Positions 27,948-35,358 of a stretch of DNA of 64,000 nucleotides are shown in pieces. Location: positions 2,507,001 through 2,571,000 of the forward strand of contig NZ_CP051183.1 of the NCBI RefSeq assembly GCF_012295615.1, read 5' to 3'. Under the pieces are notes generated by a model. The model made no database searches. It was given only the letters and a program-made list of their open reading frames with translations, and was not told the DNA's origin. The DNA is from Bermanella marisrubri (GTDB taxonomy: Bacteria; Pseudomonadota; Gammaproteobacteria; Pseudomonadales; Oceanobacteraceae). Position 1 is the first letter of the stretch; every line of letters begins with the position of its first letter. The position numbers and the translations under genes are program-made.

Positions 27948-28517
27948 ATGATAATAAAAAAACTGATAGCCGCATTATTTTTTACAGCACTGCTTGTGTC
28001 TCAAGGCTGCACCGTCTTTTACAAGGACCTTGATCAAAACTATCCGCAGGCTAGTGGCTCAATACAAACCCAGCCTTTATCATATCGCATTGATAGCTTG
28101 CCTGTAGTGGCCTCTGACGATGGCATTCAAGCCATTGAAGATACACTGAAAAGAAGCGGTCTTTTCCAAGAAATGGAAAAATACTATGACGACTCTATTC
28201 CAGATAAAGGTTTGTATATCCATGCAGAGCCTTTATATAAAGCCCCATCAATTGCGGCAATGGGATTTGGTTACCTATCCTTTTCAACACTTACCATTCT
28301 GCCTGCATGGAGCAATCATGATGGCTACAAAGTAAGATTCACGATTTATGAAGATGGTGAGAAGATTAAAACCGTTGAATATAAGAGAGAACGTTTTGTT
28401 GCCGTTTGGATCGCTTTACTCCCTTTCTCATGGATCAACTTATTTACGTCAGAAGAATATGATGCGTTTGAGTCTATTACTCAAGAGTTCGTTCACGAGC
28501 TCCCTGCGTTCATGTAG
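27948..28517 (+). CDS. Hypothetical lipoprotein
   Basis: 189 residues, not recognised. The signal sequence LIAALFFTALLVSQGC ends in a lipobox (Cys about 21). The mature protein has mixed charge, a hydrophobic stretch around 100-120 (PSIAAMGFGYLSFSTLTILPAW) and another near 152-165 (VAVWIALLPFSWINLF), so it may associate with a membrane in more than one way. AAAGGA nine nt upstream supports the ATG. It is flanked by the gcvP terminator and a hairpin, thus monocistronic. Confidence 0.65.
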   Translation: MIIKKLIAALFFTALLVSQGCTVFYKDLDQNYPQASGSIQTQPLSYRIDSLPVVASDDGIQAIEDTLKRSGLFQEMEKYYDDSIPDKGLYIHAEPLYKAPSIAAMGFGYLSFSTLTILPAWSNHDGYKVRFTIYEDGEKIKTVEYKRERFVAVWIALLPFSWINLFTSEEYDAFESITQEFVHELPAFM

Positions 28518-28555
28518 TAGGCACCATTACACAGAAGCATAGGGCAAACTAAAGT

Positions 28556-28582
28556 GTGGGTACCTAGCCAATCGGTACCCAC
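28556..28582. terminator. Hairpin after the lipoprotein gene
   Basis: Perfect 9-bp stem GTGGGTACC with GGTACCCAC and a 9-nt loop, 38 nt after the lipoprotein stop; no U tract on either strand. Confidence 0.4.
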
Positions 28583-28621
28583 CTATGATTCATCAATCAA
28601 ATCTGAATAATAACTTCCACA

Positions 28622-28685
28622 TTGACAATAAACTGGTATATAGAATACCTTGTAACCTATAACGTTACAGGTTACATTTGTAACC
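28622..28685 (+). promoter_or_regulatory. higBA promoter-operator
   Basis: TTGACA (28622-28627) followed by the AT-rich TATAGAAT (28639-28646; spacing poor). From 28651 to 28676 lies a 26-bp palindrome centred on AACGTT with arms TGTAACCT and AGGTTACA and one mismatched pair; a third half-site TGTAACC (28679-28685) directly abuts the higB ATG. HigA-type antitoxins bind such palindromes to repress their own operon. Confidence 0.65.
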
Positions 28686-28976
28686 ATGATCGAATCATTC
28701 AAGGAAGACTGGCTCTCGAACTACTATTGGGAAGCGGTCAAGAGTAAAAAGATTCCCAGCGATATAGAAAGTGCGCTCAACAGAAAGCTGAGCATTATTC
28801 ATGCCGCAGTGGAAGAAAAAGACTTGCGATGCCCGCCGGGCAATAGGTTTGAACACCTACAGGGTAACCTAAAAGGATGGTGTTCGATCAGGGTAAGCAA
28901 GCAATATCGATTAATCTTTAAATGGGCTGATGGTAAAGCAACCCAACTTTATCTCGATGCTCACAAGTATAAATGA
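28686..28976 (+). CDS. higB: HigB-family toxin (RelE superfamily mRNA interferase)
   Basis: 96 residues of the plasmid-maintenance killer / HigB family: MIESFKEDWLSNYYW, then PPGNRFEHLQGNLKGWCSIRVSKQYRLIFKW and a C-terminal YLDAHKY, the family's hallmark. HigB cleaves mRNA at the ribosome. The toxin precedes its antitoxin, the usual higBA order, and its stop overlaps an ATG (ATGA). There is no recognisable Shine-Dalgarno; the ATG sits directly against the operator half-site, so toxin translation is probably weak. Confidence 0.9.
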   Translation: MIESFKEDWLSNYYWEAVKSKKIPSDIESALNRKLSIIHAAVEEKDLRCPPGNRFEHLQGNLKGWCSIRVSKQYRLIFKWADGKATQLYLDAHKYK

Positions 28977-28984
28977 GGTGGGCT

Positions 28985-29299
28985 ATGACGACTGAATTTC
29001 GCATACCAGGGCATCAGCCAACCAGTGTTGGCATTATGCTCAAAGAAGAGTTTCTAGACCCTATGAAAATCTCACAGGGCGAATTAGCGAAAGCAATGGG
29101 CGTAAGCCGCAAAACCGTTAACGAGCTGTGTGGTAATAAGCGTGGCATCACAGCAGAAACGGCTTTGCTTCTATCGAAAGTACTCGGCACAACCCCTGAG
29201 TTTTGGATCAATTTGCAAATCATGAACGATTTATGGGCAACCAGCCATTCTGAGAAAATGAAAGATAAGCTTGAGAAAGCCACACCGCTTGTTGCTTAA
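28985..29299 (+). CDS. higA: HigA-family antitoxin
   Basis: 104-residue XRE-family antitoxin. HTH region ISQGELAKAMGVSRKTVNELCGNKRGITAETALLLSKVLGTTPEFWINLQ matches HigA, and the start FRIPGHQPTSVGIMLKEEFL is the family's GxxLxEEFL pattern. I start at ATG 28985 because GAGGTGG lies just upstream; an ATG overlapping the higB stop at 28973 would add four residues. HigA neutralises HigB and represses the operon through the palindrome upstream of higB. Confidence 0.9.
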   Translation: MTTEFRIPGHQPTSVGIMLKEEFLDPMKISQGELAKAMGVSRKTVNELCGNKRGITAETALLLSKVLGTTPEFWINLQIMNDLWATSHSEKMKDKLEKATPLVA

Positions 29300-29353
29300 C
29301 TCTTAGCTAAACCTTGGACTGGTTTTTTCACTTCTTTAAACTTGCAACTATCA

Positions 29354-29683
29354 ATGAAAATCAAAGACGCCAAAGTATACCTAGTGAGCGATCTGGCGCA
29401 GCTAGCGCAAGCTCGCATTCAGCACGAGAATTCAGACATTGATCCTATCATCGCCATCAATCATGGTTTACGACAACAGGGTTTTGCCGCTGATGCGTTG
29501 ACGATTGTGAATGAAAAAACCAACAAGCGTATTTTGATGATCTTTCACGATAATAAACCGGATACGGTGGATTATGAATTTGGGCTGGCGTCAGAAGACC
29601 CAAGGTTTGAGTTTAAGCAAACAGCCCTCGCTAATCTCACTGAAGAGGTTTTATATCAGTGGATGAGCGAGCATCTAACTTAA
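29354..29683 (+). CDS. Small protein of unknown function downstream of HigA
   Basis: 109 residues from ATG 29354 (frame open to 29342). Not recognised. Sequence MKIKDAKVYLVSDLAQLAQARI, then GLRQQGFAADALTIVNEKTNKRILMIFHDNKPDTVDYEFG suggests a compact alpha/beta cytoplasmic protein; no signal or TM. It lies 54 nt after higA and could share its transcript. No Shine-Dalgarno is evident. Its stop overlaps the convergent LysR gene's stop by 4 bp. Whether it belongs to the toxin-antitoxin locus is open. Confidence 0.6.
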   Translation: MKIKDAKVYLVSDLAQLAQARIQHENSDIDPIIAINHGLRQQGFAADALTIVNEKTNKRILMIFHDNKPDTVDYEFGLASEDPRFEFKQTALANLTEEVLYQWMSEHLT

Positions 29684-30603
29684 ATTTCTACCATGGGTTC
29701 TCTATTTTGACTTTCAGGGCAGTGCTGTCTGAGTAAATCTAAAAATGCTTGCTCGTAAGCAGCTAGAGGTCGAGATAAAGTAACCGCTTTCCAAGATCGT
29801 TGTGCCCATGACACATCCAAAGGACGTATAACGATCTTATCTTGATCCCATGTTGCTACAGACCAGTCTGCTAAAACGGATATGCCCATACCCGCATAAC
29901 ACCACTCGGTGATGGCTTCGGTTAAAGGAAACTCTGTGGTTTTTATTTTGCTGATATCCACATGCAGTGAAAGCCCTCGGAAAAGCTTTTCTTTAGCATT
30001 AGGGCACAGCAAGATATTTTCCCTTGCGACATCCTCTGCAGTGATGATGTCTTGGCTTGCCAGCTTGTGGTTTTTATCCAATACCACGACTAACTGATCA
30101 TCAAATAGCGAGTGATTAATAAATGGCTTTTTTGCCGGGGCCATTTTAATCGCCATATCAATATCGCCGGAATCCAATAGATCCGTCACTTTATTATAAG
30201 CGTTCGGTAATAGTTCCACTTCAACATTGGGATAGGCTTGCTTAAAAACCGGTATCGCACGCGGTAGCCACTGAAACGTGGTTATACACTCGGTTGCTAT
30301 ACGCAATACCACTTTGTCATCTTGCTCAATGGCTTGCAGTTCATCTTGTAGCGAAGTAAGTTCTGATAATACGACTTTCGCCGATTCAAGCACTCGACGT
30401 CCATGAGGCGTGATAACGAACTTTTTGCCATGGCGATAAAATAGTTCATAGCCCAAAGCCTCTTCCAATGCTTTTAACTGATGGCTTAAGGCCGATTGCG
30501 TTAAATGCAGCTGTTTTGCCGCCAGTGTCATATTGTTGGTTTGAGCTAAGGCATCCACAAGGCGAAAATGACGGGTTTCGATGCGTTTGAGCACGGTATT
30601 CAT
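29680..30603 (-). CDS. LysR-family regulator, MetR-like
   Basis: 307 residues. N-terminal winged HTH (about 10-68: HFRLVDALAQTNNMTLAAKQLHLTQSALSHQLKALEEALGYELFYR), then a LysR substrate-binding domain (about 97-300). The lead-in ETRHFRLV, the ALSHQLK recognition region and the TECITTFQWLPRAIPVFKQAYPNVEVEL segment resemble MetR, the homocysteine-responsive activator. No met gene is adjacent, so a different effector is possible. Divergent from the GST gene (131-bp gap), a normal arrangement for a LysR target. Confidence 0.85.
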   Translation of the reverse strand: MNTVLKRIETRHFRLVDALAQTNNMTLAAKQLHLTQSALSHQLKALEEALGYELFYRHGKKFVITPHGRRVLESAKVVLSELTSLQDELQAIEQDDKVVLRIATECITTFQWLPRAIPVFKQAYPNVEVELLPNAYNKVTDLLDSGDIDMAIKMAPAKKPFINHSLFDDQLVVVLDKNHKLASQDIITAEDVARENILLCPNAKEKLFRGLSLHVDISKIKTTEFPLTEAITEWCYAGMGISVLADWSVATWDQDKIVIRPLDVSWAQRSWKAVTLSRPLAAYEQAFLDLLRQHCPESQNREPMVEI

Positions 30604-30752
30604 AATCGATCCTTTATCATGGCTATCCCTCCTTCGTTCCTAGGGCCTCACGTATGATTATCCAATTTCATTATTTTTATGAAAATTATGAGTTAGATTG
30701 ATCTAATGAGCTAGCTTACTCTTAAACCTCACTCATGAACAAGGACTTCATC

Positions 30753-31379
30753 ATGTATACATTGTATTTCTCGCCATTTACCTGCTCACTGGCCGTTCAT
30801 GCTGCGCTGGAGAAAATCGCCATCCCTTATGAACTTAAAAAAATAGACATTTATAAGAAGCAGCATTTTGAGCCTGATTTCTTAGCGCTTAATCCGAACG
30901 CGCAAGTACCGGTTTTACAGTATGACGAGGGGACTCTTACTCAAGCCAGTGGGATATTGCTTTACCTATCTGAATGTCATCCCGAAGCCAAGTTAATGCC
31001 TCCTGCTGACTCTGCTGATCGCTCTAAGGCTTTAGAGAGCTTGTTTTACCTATCCAACACGCTGCATCCCTACTTTTTACGATTGTTTTATCCAGAGCGT
31101 ATTTCTGAGGAGTCACCTAAAGAGGTCAAGCAAATAGGCATTCAAAAAATCAAAGATACCCTGAGTCTATTCGAGGAAAAAATCAAACATCAGACATTCA
31201 TCGCCGGGGATACGCTCTATTCCCCAGATTACTATCTGTTTGCCATGTCTTATTGGCTTAAATTTCACAATATTGATTTGTCGGAATTTTCTAATCTTAG
31301 AAAATACTTTAAACGAGTAAGCCAGCAACCAGAGGTAGCTAGCGTTTTACAAAAAGAAATGACTGAAATGGCAGCTTAG
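30753..31379 (+). CDS. Glutathione S-transferase family protein
   Basis: 208 residues from ATG 30753, which has AAGGAC eight nt upstream; an earlier ATG at 30735 would add six. Thioredoxin-like N-terminal domain (YTLYFSPFTCSLAVHAALEKIAIPYEL, NPNAQVPVLQYDEGTLTQASGILLYLSE) with the GSH-contacting PVL and QASGI motifs, and an all-helical C-terminal domain with DTLYSPDYYLFAM. Cytoplasmic detoxification or reductase role by family; substrate unknown. Probably controlled by the divergent LysR regulator, an inference from layout. Confidence 0.85.
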   Translation: MYTLYFSPFTCSLAVHAALEKIAIPYELKKIDIYKKQHFEPDFLALNPNAQVPVLQYDEGTLTQASGILLYLSECHPEAKLMPPADSADRSKALESLFYLSNTLHPYFLRLFYPERISEESPKEVKQIGIQKIKDTLSLFEEKIKHQTFIAGDTLYSPDYYLFAMSYWLKFHNIDLSEFSNLRKYFKRVSQQPEVASVLQKEMTEMAA

Positions 31380-31404
31380 CAAATAGACTCAATAAAAAGA
31401 GTAG

Positions 31405-31441
31405 CAACCCTGAACCGCTCGATTGTTTGCGGTTCAGGTTG
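31405..31441. terminator. Bidirectional terminator between GST and OYE genes
   Basis: Long stem CAACC(C)TGAACCGC with GCGGTTCAGGTTG in the gap between convergent genes. On the minus strand it is followed shortly by CTCTTTTTATT; the plus side has no U run. Confidence 0.65.
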
Positions 31442-31455
31442 GCGATAAAAATCAA

Positions 31456-32526
31456 CTACATTGTTGGATAGGTTGTATAACCTTCCGCACCTTGCGTATA
31501 GAACGTGGATTGATCAGGCTCGTTTAATGCTGCACCTGCCTTGATTCGCGCGGGTAGGTCTGGGTTTGCTAAGAACGGCACACCAAAGGCGACCATATCC
31601 GCATGACCCGCTTCAATGACGGCCGCCGCTTCTTCGCCGCTGTAACCCATGTTCACCATTAAGTTACCTTTATAGTTTTCACGGGCAATGGAAACCACAT
31701 CGGCTTGCTGCTGACCAAAGAAATCCGCACGCATTAAATGCAAATACGCCAGCTCAAATTGATTTAACTGCTGACTCAAATAAGTAATGAATGCTTCCGG
31801 ATCAGAGTCTTGCATATCGTTAAAACTATTTAATGGCGATAGGCGCACACCAACTCGATCACTGCCGATTTCGTCGGATACCGCTTCGATCACTTCAAAG
31901 AAAAAGCGCGCACGATTTTCAAGACTACCACCGTATTCATCATCGCGTTTATTGCTTCCGTCTCGTAAGAACTGATCGATAAGATAACCATTGGCACTGT
32001 GAATCTCGACACCATCAAAACCCGCTTCTATGGCGTTGGCTGCTGCTTGTCGGAAATCACCAATGATATCTCTGATTTGTTCTCTGGTGAGTGGCTTGGG
32101 TGCCACATACGGTTGCTTGCCATCCGGTGTATGGGTTTCACCGCTTAAGCCGATATCCGATGCGGAGACGACATTCTCTTCTACGTTTAGCGCTGGATGA
32201 ACGGCTCGGCCGGCATGCCAGATCTGCATAAAGATTTTACCGTCTTTTTCATGTACCGCTTTGGTGGTGAGTTTCCAGCCTTCAATTTGCTCTTTCGAGT
32301 AAATACCCGGTTCTGTGGCGAAGCTTGAGGTATTAGGCTGAATCATGGTGCATTCACTAATAATCAGGCCCGCGCTCGCACGCTGACCATAATATTCCGC
32401 CATGAGTTCATTGGGTTGATGACCTGGCGCTCGACAACGAGTAAGAGGTGCCATGGCCATGCGATTGGCAAGGTGATTTGCACCCAATTGGATTGGTTGA
32501 AATAAAGCATCGACAGATTGTGACAT
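31456..32526 (-). CDS. Old yellow enzyme family alkene reductase (NemA-like)
   Basis: 356-residue FMN-dependent ene-reductase. TIM-barrel motifs: LFQPIQLGANHLANRMAMAPLTRCRA, LMAEYYGQRASAGLIISECT, QIWHAGRAVHP, FDGVEIHSANGYLIDQFLRDGSNKRDDEYGGSLENRARF and GVRLSPLNSFND. The HSAN pair that hydrogen-bonds the substrate carbonyl is intact. N-ethylmaleimide reductase-type enzymes reduce electrophilic alkenes and nitro compounds with NADPH. Its neighbour across the terminator is the GST gene, consistent with electrophile detoxification, though they are convergent, not an operon. Confidence 0.93.
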   Translation of the reverse strand: MSQSVDALFQPIQLGANHLANRMAMAPLTRCRAPGHQPNELMAEYYGQRASAGLIISECTMIQPNTSSFATEPGIYSKEQIEGWKLTTKAVHEKDGKIFMQIWHAGRAVHPALNVEENVVSASDIGLSGETHTPDGKQPYVAPKPLTREQIRDIIGDFRQAAANAIEAGFDGVEIHSANGYLIDQFLRDGSNKRDDEYGGSLENRARFFFEVIEAVSDEIGSDRVGVRLSPLNSFNDMQDSDPEAFITYLSQQLNQFELAYLHLMRADFFGQQQADVVSIARENYKGNLMVNMGYSGEEAAAVIEAGHADMVAFGVPFLANPDLPARIKAGAALNEPDQSTFYTQGAEGYTTYPTM

Positions 32527-32840
32527 AAACTGATTTCTCTAGTGTATTCAAAGTGAACTCTGTAGATGAGGTAAATAAAGAATTTTAAAAGTAGTGGAAA
32601 TTGAGAAATACTGTTGATGCTACACAACAATCATCCAATGGATTGCGCCGTCGCTAGCTTTGCAGTAATCTAGCAGAATTCTTACATATCCCTTTGGAGG
32701 CTTTGATTTAATGATTGTTTTAGCAAACTGGAGCTTGGCGCTTTAAGCCACTCGGCATCCCTCCAGTATTCCCAATAACACGTTTTTAGTGGCTATTATT
32801 TTAGTACGGCTCAGTCGTAACTATTATTTGGGAAACCAAC
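32527..32840. other. 314-bp intergenic region before rsgA
   Basis: Upstream of both divergent genes (OYE reductase and rsgA). I see AT-rich promoter-like sequence (for example TATTAT near 32793) but no confident promoter, operator or RNA element. An 11-codon frame at 32711-32746 follows a GGAGG but has nothing else in its favour. Confidence 0.3.
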
Positions 32841-33968
32841 ATGAAATCATTTCCTCGTCGTCGCTCGTCATTAACTAATGGACGCTCGACAATGAAAGTA
32901 TCCCCAAATCGCTTACAGCAATTAGGTTGGCGGCCGTTTTTCCAACAGCAGTTATCCTTAGAAGCGCTAGAACAACTCAAGCCAGCTCGAATTGTTGCTC
33001 AACATCGCTCCGAGCTGCTGCTTGAGAGCGAATCAGGTAATTGTAAAATCATTCCCCCAAGAATGAATGGCGAACCACTGCAAGTAACGGTAGGCGATTG
33101 GGTATTGCTTGATACTGATCATCGCTTCCATTCTTTACTCCAAAGACAGTCACAACTGGCCCGTAAGGCGGCCGGATCGAAATTGGAACAACAGCTAATT
33201 GCTGCCAATATTGATACGTTATTTATAGTCAGTTCATTAAACCAAGATTTCAAACTGAATCGAATCGAACGTTACCTGGTGTTAGCCCACGAAGCGCAAG
33301 TAGAGCCAGTCATTCTGCTCACAAAAGCCGATTTATGTGAATCTCAAGACATGATTGATGAAATTATGCAGCAGGTACAGAAATTGGATACTTCAATGTC
33401 GGTACTTGCGTTAAACGGGCTCGACCGAGATAGTTTAAAACAGTTATCGACTTGGACTGGAACGGGCAAAACATTAGGCTTTGTGGGTTCCTCTGGTGTA
33501 GGAAAATCCACATTGGTGAATCTTCTATTAGGTGATGTTGTTATGGATACACAAGATATTCGTGAGGACGATAGCAAAGGTCGCCATACGACGACCGGCC
33601 GATCACTGCACGAGATTCCTTCAAGCGAACTGATCCATGGCGGTTGGGTAATGGATACGCCAGGAATGCGTGAACTTCAAATCGCCTTTGCTGAGTCTGG
33701 AATTGACGCTACTTTTTCCGATATCACGGAATTGGCAGAACAATGTAAGTTTAATGATTGCCAACACCGCAATGAACCTGGATGTGCAGTATTAGAAGCG
33801 ATTGATCGTGGTGATTTGGAACTCAGACGCTTACAAAGCTACCAAAAACTATTGCGTGAAGAAGCCCATAATTCTGCTTCGTTGGCAGAACAACGGGAGC
33901 ACGATAAGTCTTTGGGGAAATTGTACCGCTCTGTGCAAAGCGCTAATCGAAAAAACAAGCAGTTTTAA
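32841..33968 (+). CDS. rsgA: Ribosome small subunit-dependent GTPase A
   Basis: Circularly permuted GTPase that aids late 30S maturation. 375 residues. An N-terminal OB-like segment (HRSELLLESESGNCKIIP, VTVGDWVLLD) precedes the G domain in permuted order: G4 LTKADLCE, then G1 GSSGVGKSTLVNLLLG, G2 RHTTTGRSLHEI and G3 DTPGMREL; the C-terminal zinc finger is CKFNDCQHRNEPGC. The basic N-terminus (MKSFPRRRSSLTNGRSTMKVS) could instead begin at the second Met (codon 18). Monocistronic with a hairpin downstream. Confidence 0.9.
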   Translation: MKSFPRRRSSLTNGRSTMKVSPNRLQQLGWRPFFQQQLSLEALEQLKPARIVAQHRSELLLESESGNCKIIPPRMNGEPLQVTVGDWVLLDTDHRFHSLLQRQSQLARKAAGSKLEQQLIAANIDTLFIVSSLNQDFKLNRIERYLVLAHEAQVEPVILLTKADLCESQDMIDEIMQQVQKLDTSMSVLALNGLDRDSLKQLSTWTGTGKTLGFVGSSGVGKSTLVNLLLGDVVMDTQDIREDDSKGRHTTTGRSLHEIPSSELIHGGWVMDTPGMRELQIAFAESGIDATFSDITELAEQCKFNDCQHRNEPGCAVLEAIDRGDLELRRLQSYQKLLREEAHNSASLAEQREHDKSLGKLYRSVQSANRKNKQF

Positions 33969-33992
33969 TATTTCAGGAAAGCGTTGTGAATA

Positions 33993-34025
33993 CCCAGCGA
34001 CCGTCTTGTAGATGGTCACTGGGTA
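33993..34025 (+). terminator. Hairpin after rsgA
   Basis: ACCCAG-C-GACC and GGTC-A-CTGGGT pair with small internal mismatches 25 nt after the rsgA stop; no clear U tract. Confidence 0.45.
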
Positions 34026-34049
34026 TATAGCAAAAGCCGTGTAAAAACT

Positions 34050-34076
34050 ATCAAGCGGCCTGCTGGGCCGCTTGAT
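34050..34076. terminator. Strong hairpin overlapping the end of the small ORF
   Basis: Perfect 11-bp GC-rich stem ATCAAGCGGCC with GGCCGCTTGAT and a 5-nt loop. On the plus strand TTTTG follows and it can end rsgA read-through; on the minus strand it encodes the last residues and stop of the 24-codon ORF and is followed by AGTTTTT, a U tract. Works as a bidirectional terminator. Confidence 0.8.
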
Positions 34077-34125
34077 TTTGATAAGTTTGACCTAAAAACT
34101 GATTCAGCAAGTTTTGCATATTCAT
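34051..34125 (-). CDS. 24-residue small ORF, last gene of the hpf-yccA operon
   Basis: ATG 34125 to TGA 34051 encodes MNMQNLLNQFLGQTYQNQAA followed by QQAA. AAGGAG seven nt before the ATG is the best Shine-Dalgarno in the neighbourhood, which argues for translation. It lies 39 nt after yccA on the same strand. The opening resembles, from memory, the NLLNQFLG-type start of DUF533/YebE-like membrane proteins, so it may be a truncated remnant or a genuine small amphipathic peptide. Its final codons form the terminator stem. Confidence 0.6.
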   Translation of the reverse strand: MNMQNLLNQFLGQTYQNQAAQQAA

Positions 34126-34164
34126 AACGCACTCCTTACTTACCATTTTAAAATCTGCTTTAAC

Positions 34165-34833
34165 TTATTCCTGACTCGCAAAACCCAACAAGTGCAACAA
34201 GCTAGTAAACAAATTAAAGATTGAAACAAACAGTGTTGTTGTCGCCATAATATAATTGGTTTCGCCGCCGTTTATAATATTGCTGGTTTCATACAAGATG
34301 AGACCCGACATGAGCAATACAAACATGGCCGAAACCGCAAGCGATAATGCCGGCATCTCAAAGAAAATGGCGCCTAAACCAGCTAAAAAGCCAACGATAA
34401 TACCGACCGTAAGGAAGCCGCCCATAAAGCTAAAATCTTTTTTCGTTGTCAGCACATAGGCAGACAAACCCAAGAAAATTGCGCCGGTGACCCCCATGGC
34501 ATTCATCACGATCGAACTACCGCCCGGTAGACTCAAGTATGCATTTAGGATTGGACCCAAGGTGAGCCCCATAAACCCAGTCAACGCAAATACGAGTACA
34601 ATGCCCATGGCACTATTCTGAAACTTAGAGATCGCAAACAGTAGCCCAAAGAATACGACAAGCGTAATCAGCAGCCCCGGATGCGGCAAATTCATAGACG
34701 TGGATACGGCAGCAACCGCACCACTAAAAAGTAGTGTCATTGCGAGCAGCATATAGGTGTTTTTAAGCACCTTATTCTTAACGCCCTGACTAACAACTGG
34801 AGTATCTACTTGATTGATAATATCGTTGTTCAT
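34165..34833 (-). CDS. Bax inhibitor-1 / YccA family membrane protein
   Basis: 222 residues with about seven transmembrane helices (for example NTYMLLAMTLLFSGAVAAV, GLLITLVVFFGLLFAI, IVLVFALTGFMGLTLGPIL) and the BI-1 family's GPILNAYLSL and LILYETSNIINGG regions; the latter carries the conserved acidic residue of the family. YccA interacts with and modulates the FtsH protease in E. coli; here that is family inference. The start is ATG 34833, which overlaps the hpf stop as ATGA and has GGGAGG seven nt upstream. Operon with hpf and the small ORF. Confidence 0.9.
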   Translation of the reverse strand: MNNDIINQVDTPVVSQGVKNKVLKNTYMLLAMTLLFSGAVAAVSTSMNLPHPGLLITLVVFFGLLFAISKFQNSAMGIVLVFALTGFMGLTLGPILNAYLSLPGGSSIVMNAMGVTGAIFLGLSAYVLTTKKDFSFMGGFLTVGIIVGFLAGLGAIFFEMPALSLAVSAMFVLLMSGLILYETSNIINGGETNYIMATTTLFVSIFNLFTSLLHLLGFASQE

Positions 34834-35240
34834 AATTGAGCCTCCCAATCTGAAAACTCTTCAAAATCTTCTTGCATATAGCGATCGCGGTTCATATTGC
34901 CAAAACTGGGTAGCCTTTTACGAAACCGTTTGGCCTTATGACGCAAGCGGTCAAGCCTTTTGGTGACAGTTAAACTAGCACGATTAGCGGCCTTATCGAC
35001 CACAGCTTGCATTTCACTATCTACATCTTCAATGACGACATCTTGATGCCCTTCCAATTTAAGTAACATCCGGCAGTGTTTATCCTCACCGCCTTTAGGA
35101 CCATTCAAATCAGAAAGTACTACCTCAACTCTTTGAATCTGATCTGAGCGTGATCCAAGCGCAAACTGCAAACGTCGCTTAATGTATTTCTTTAATTCAG
35201 CACTTATCTTTAAGCGACGCACATTAACTATTATTTTCAT
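34830..35240 (-). CDS. Ribosome hibernation/associated factor (HPF/RaiA family)
   Basis: 136 residues with the beta-alpha HPF fold: MKIIVNVRRLKISAELKKYIKRRLQFALG, RVEVVLSDLNGPKGGEDKHC and VVIEDVDSEMQAVVDKAANRASLTVTKRLDR. Short-type proteins of this family bind the 30S decoding region and silence ribosomes. A basic linker (HKAKRFRKRL) and acidic tail (YMQEDFEEFSDWEAQ) follow the core; there is no full long-HPF C-terminal dimerisation domain. Not adjacent to rpoN, the usual hpf site, so this is likely a second, divergent family member. GGAGGAACGACC precedes the ATG. Confidence 0.85.
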   Translation of the reverse strand: MKIIVNVRRLKISAELKKYIKRRLQFALGSRSDQIQRVEVVLSDLNGPKGGEDKHCRMLLKLEGHQDVVIEDVDSEMQAVVDKAANRASLTVTKRLDRLRHKAKRFRKRLPSFGNMNRDRYMQEDFEEFSDWEAQL

Positions 35241-35358
35241 GGTCGTTCCTCCTTCTCTTCTCCATTTTTCATTCTGAAAGCTATGCTATGATGTAAAAAA
35301 CATAAGATATATTCGAATTATCATTCTAGATACTACGATTTTTACGAACATTTAAATT

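Noticed and set aside
32711-32746. 11-residue frame after a GGAGG upstream of rsgA
   Set aside because: Very short, spacing to the SD is long, and composition gives no support; reported only as part of the intergenic region.
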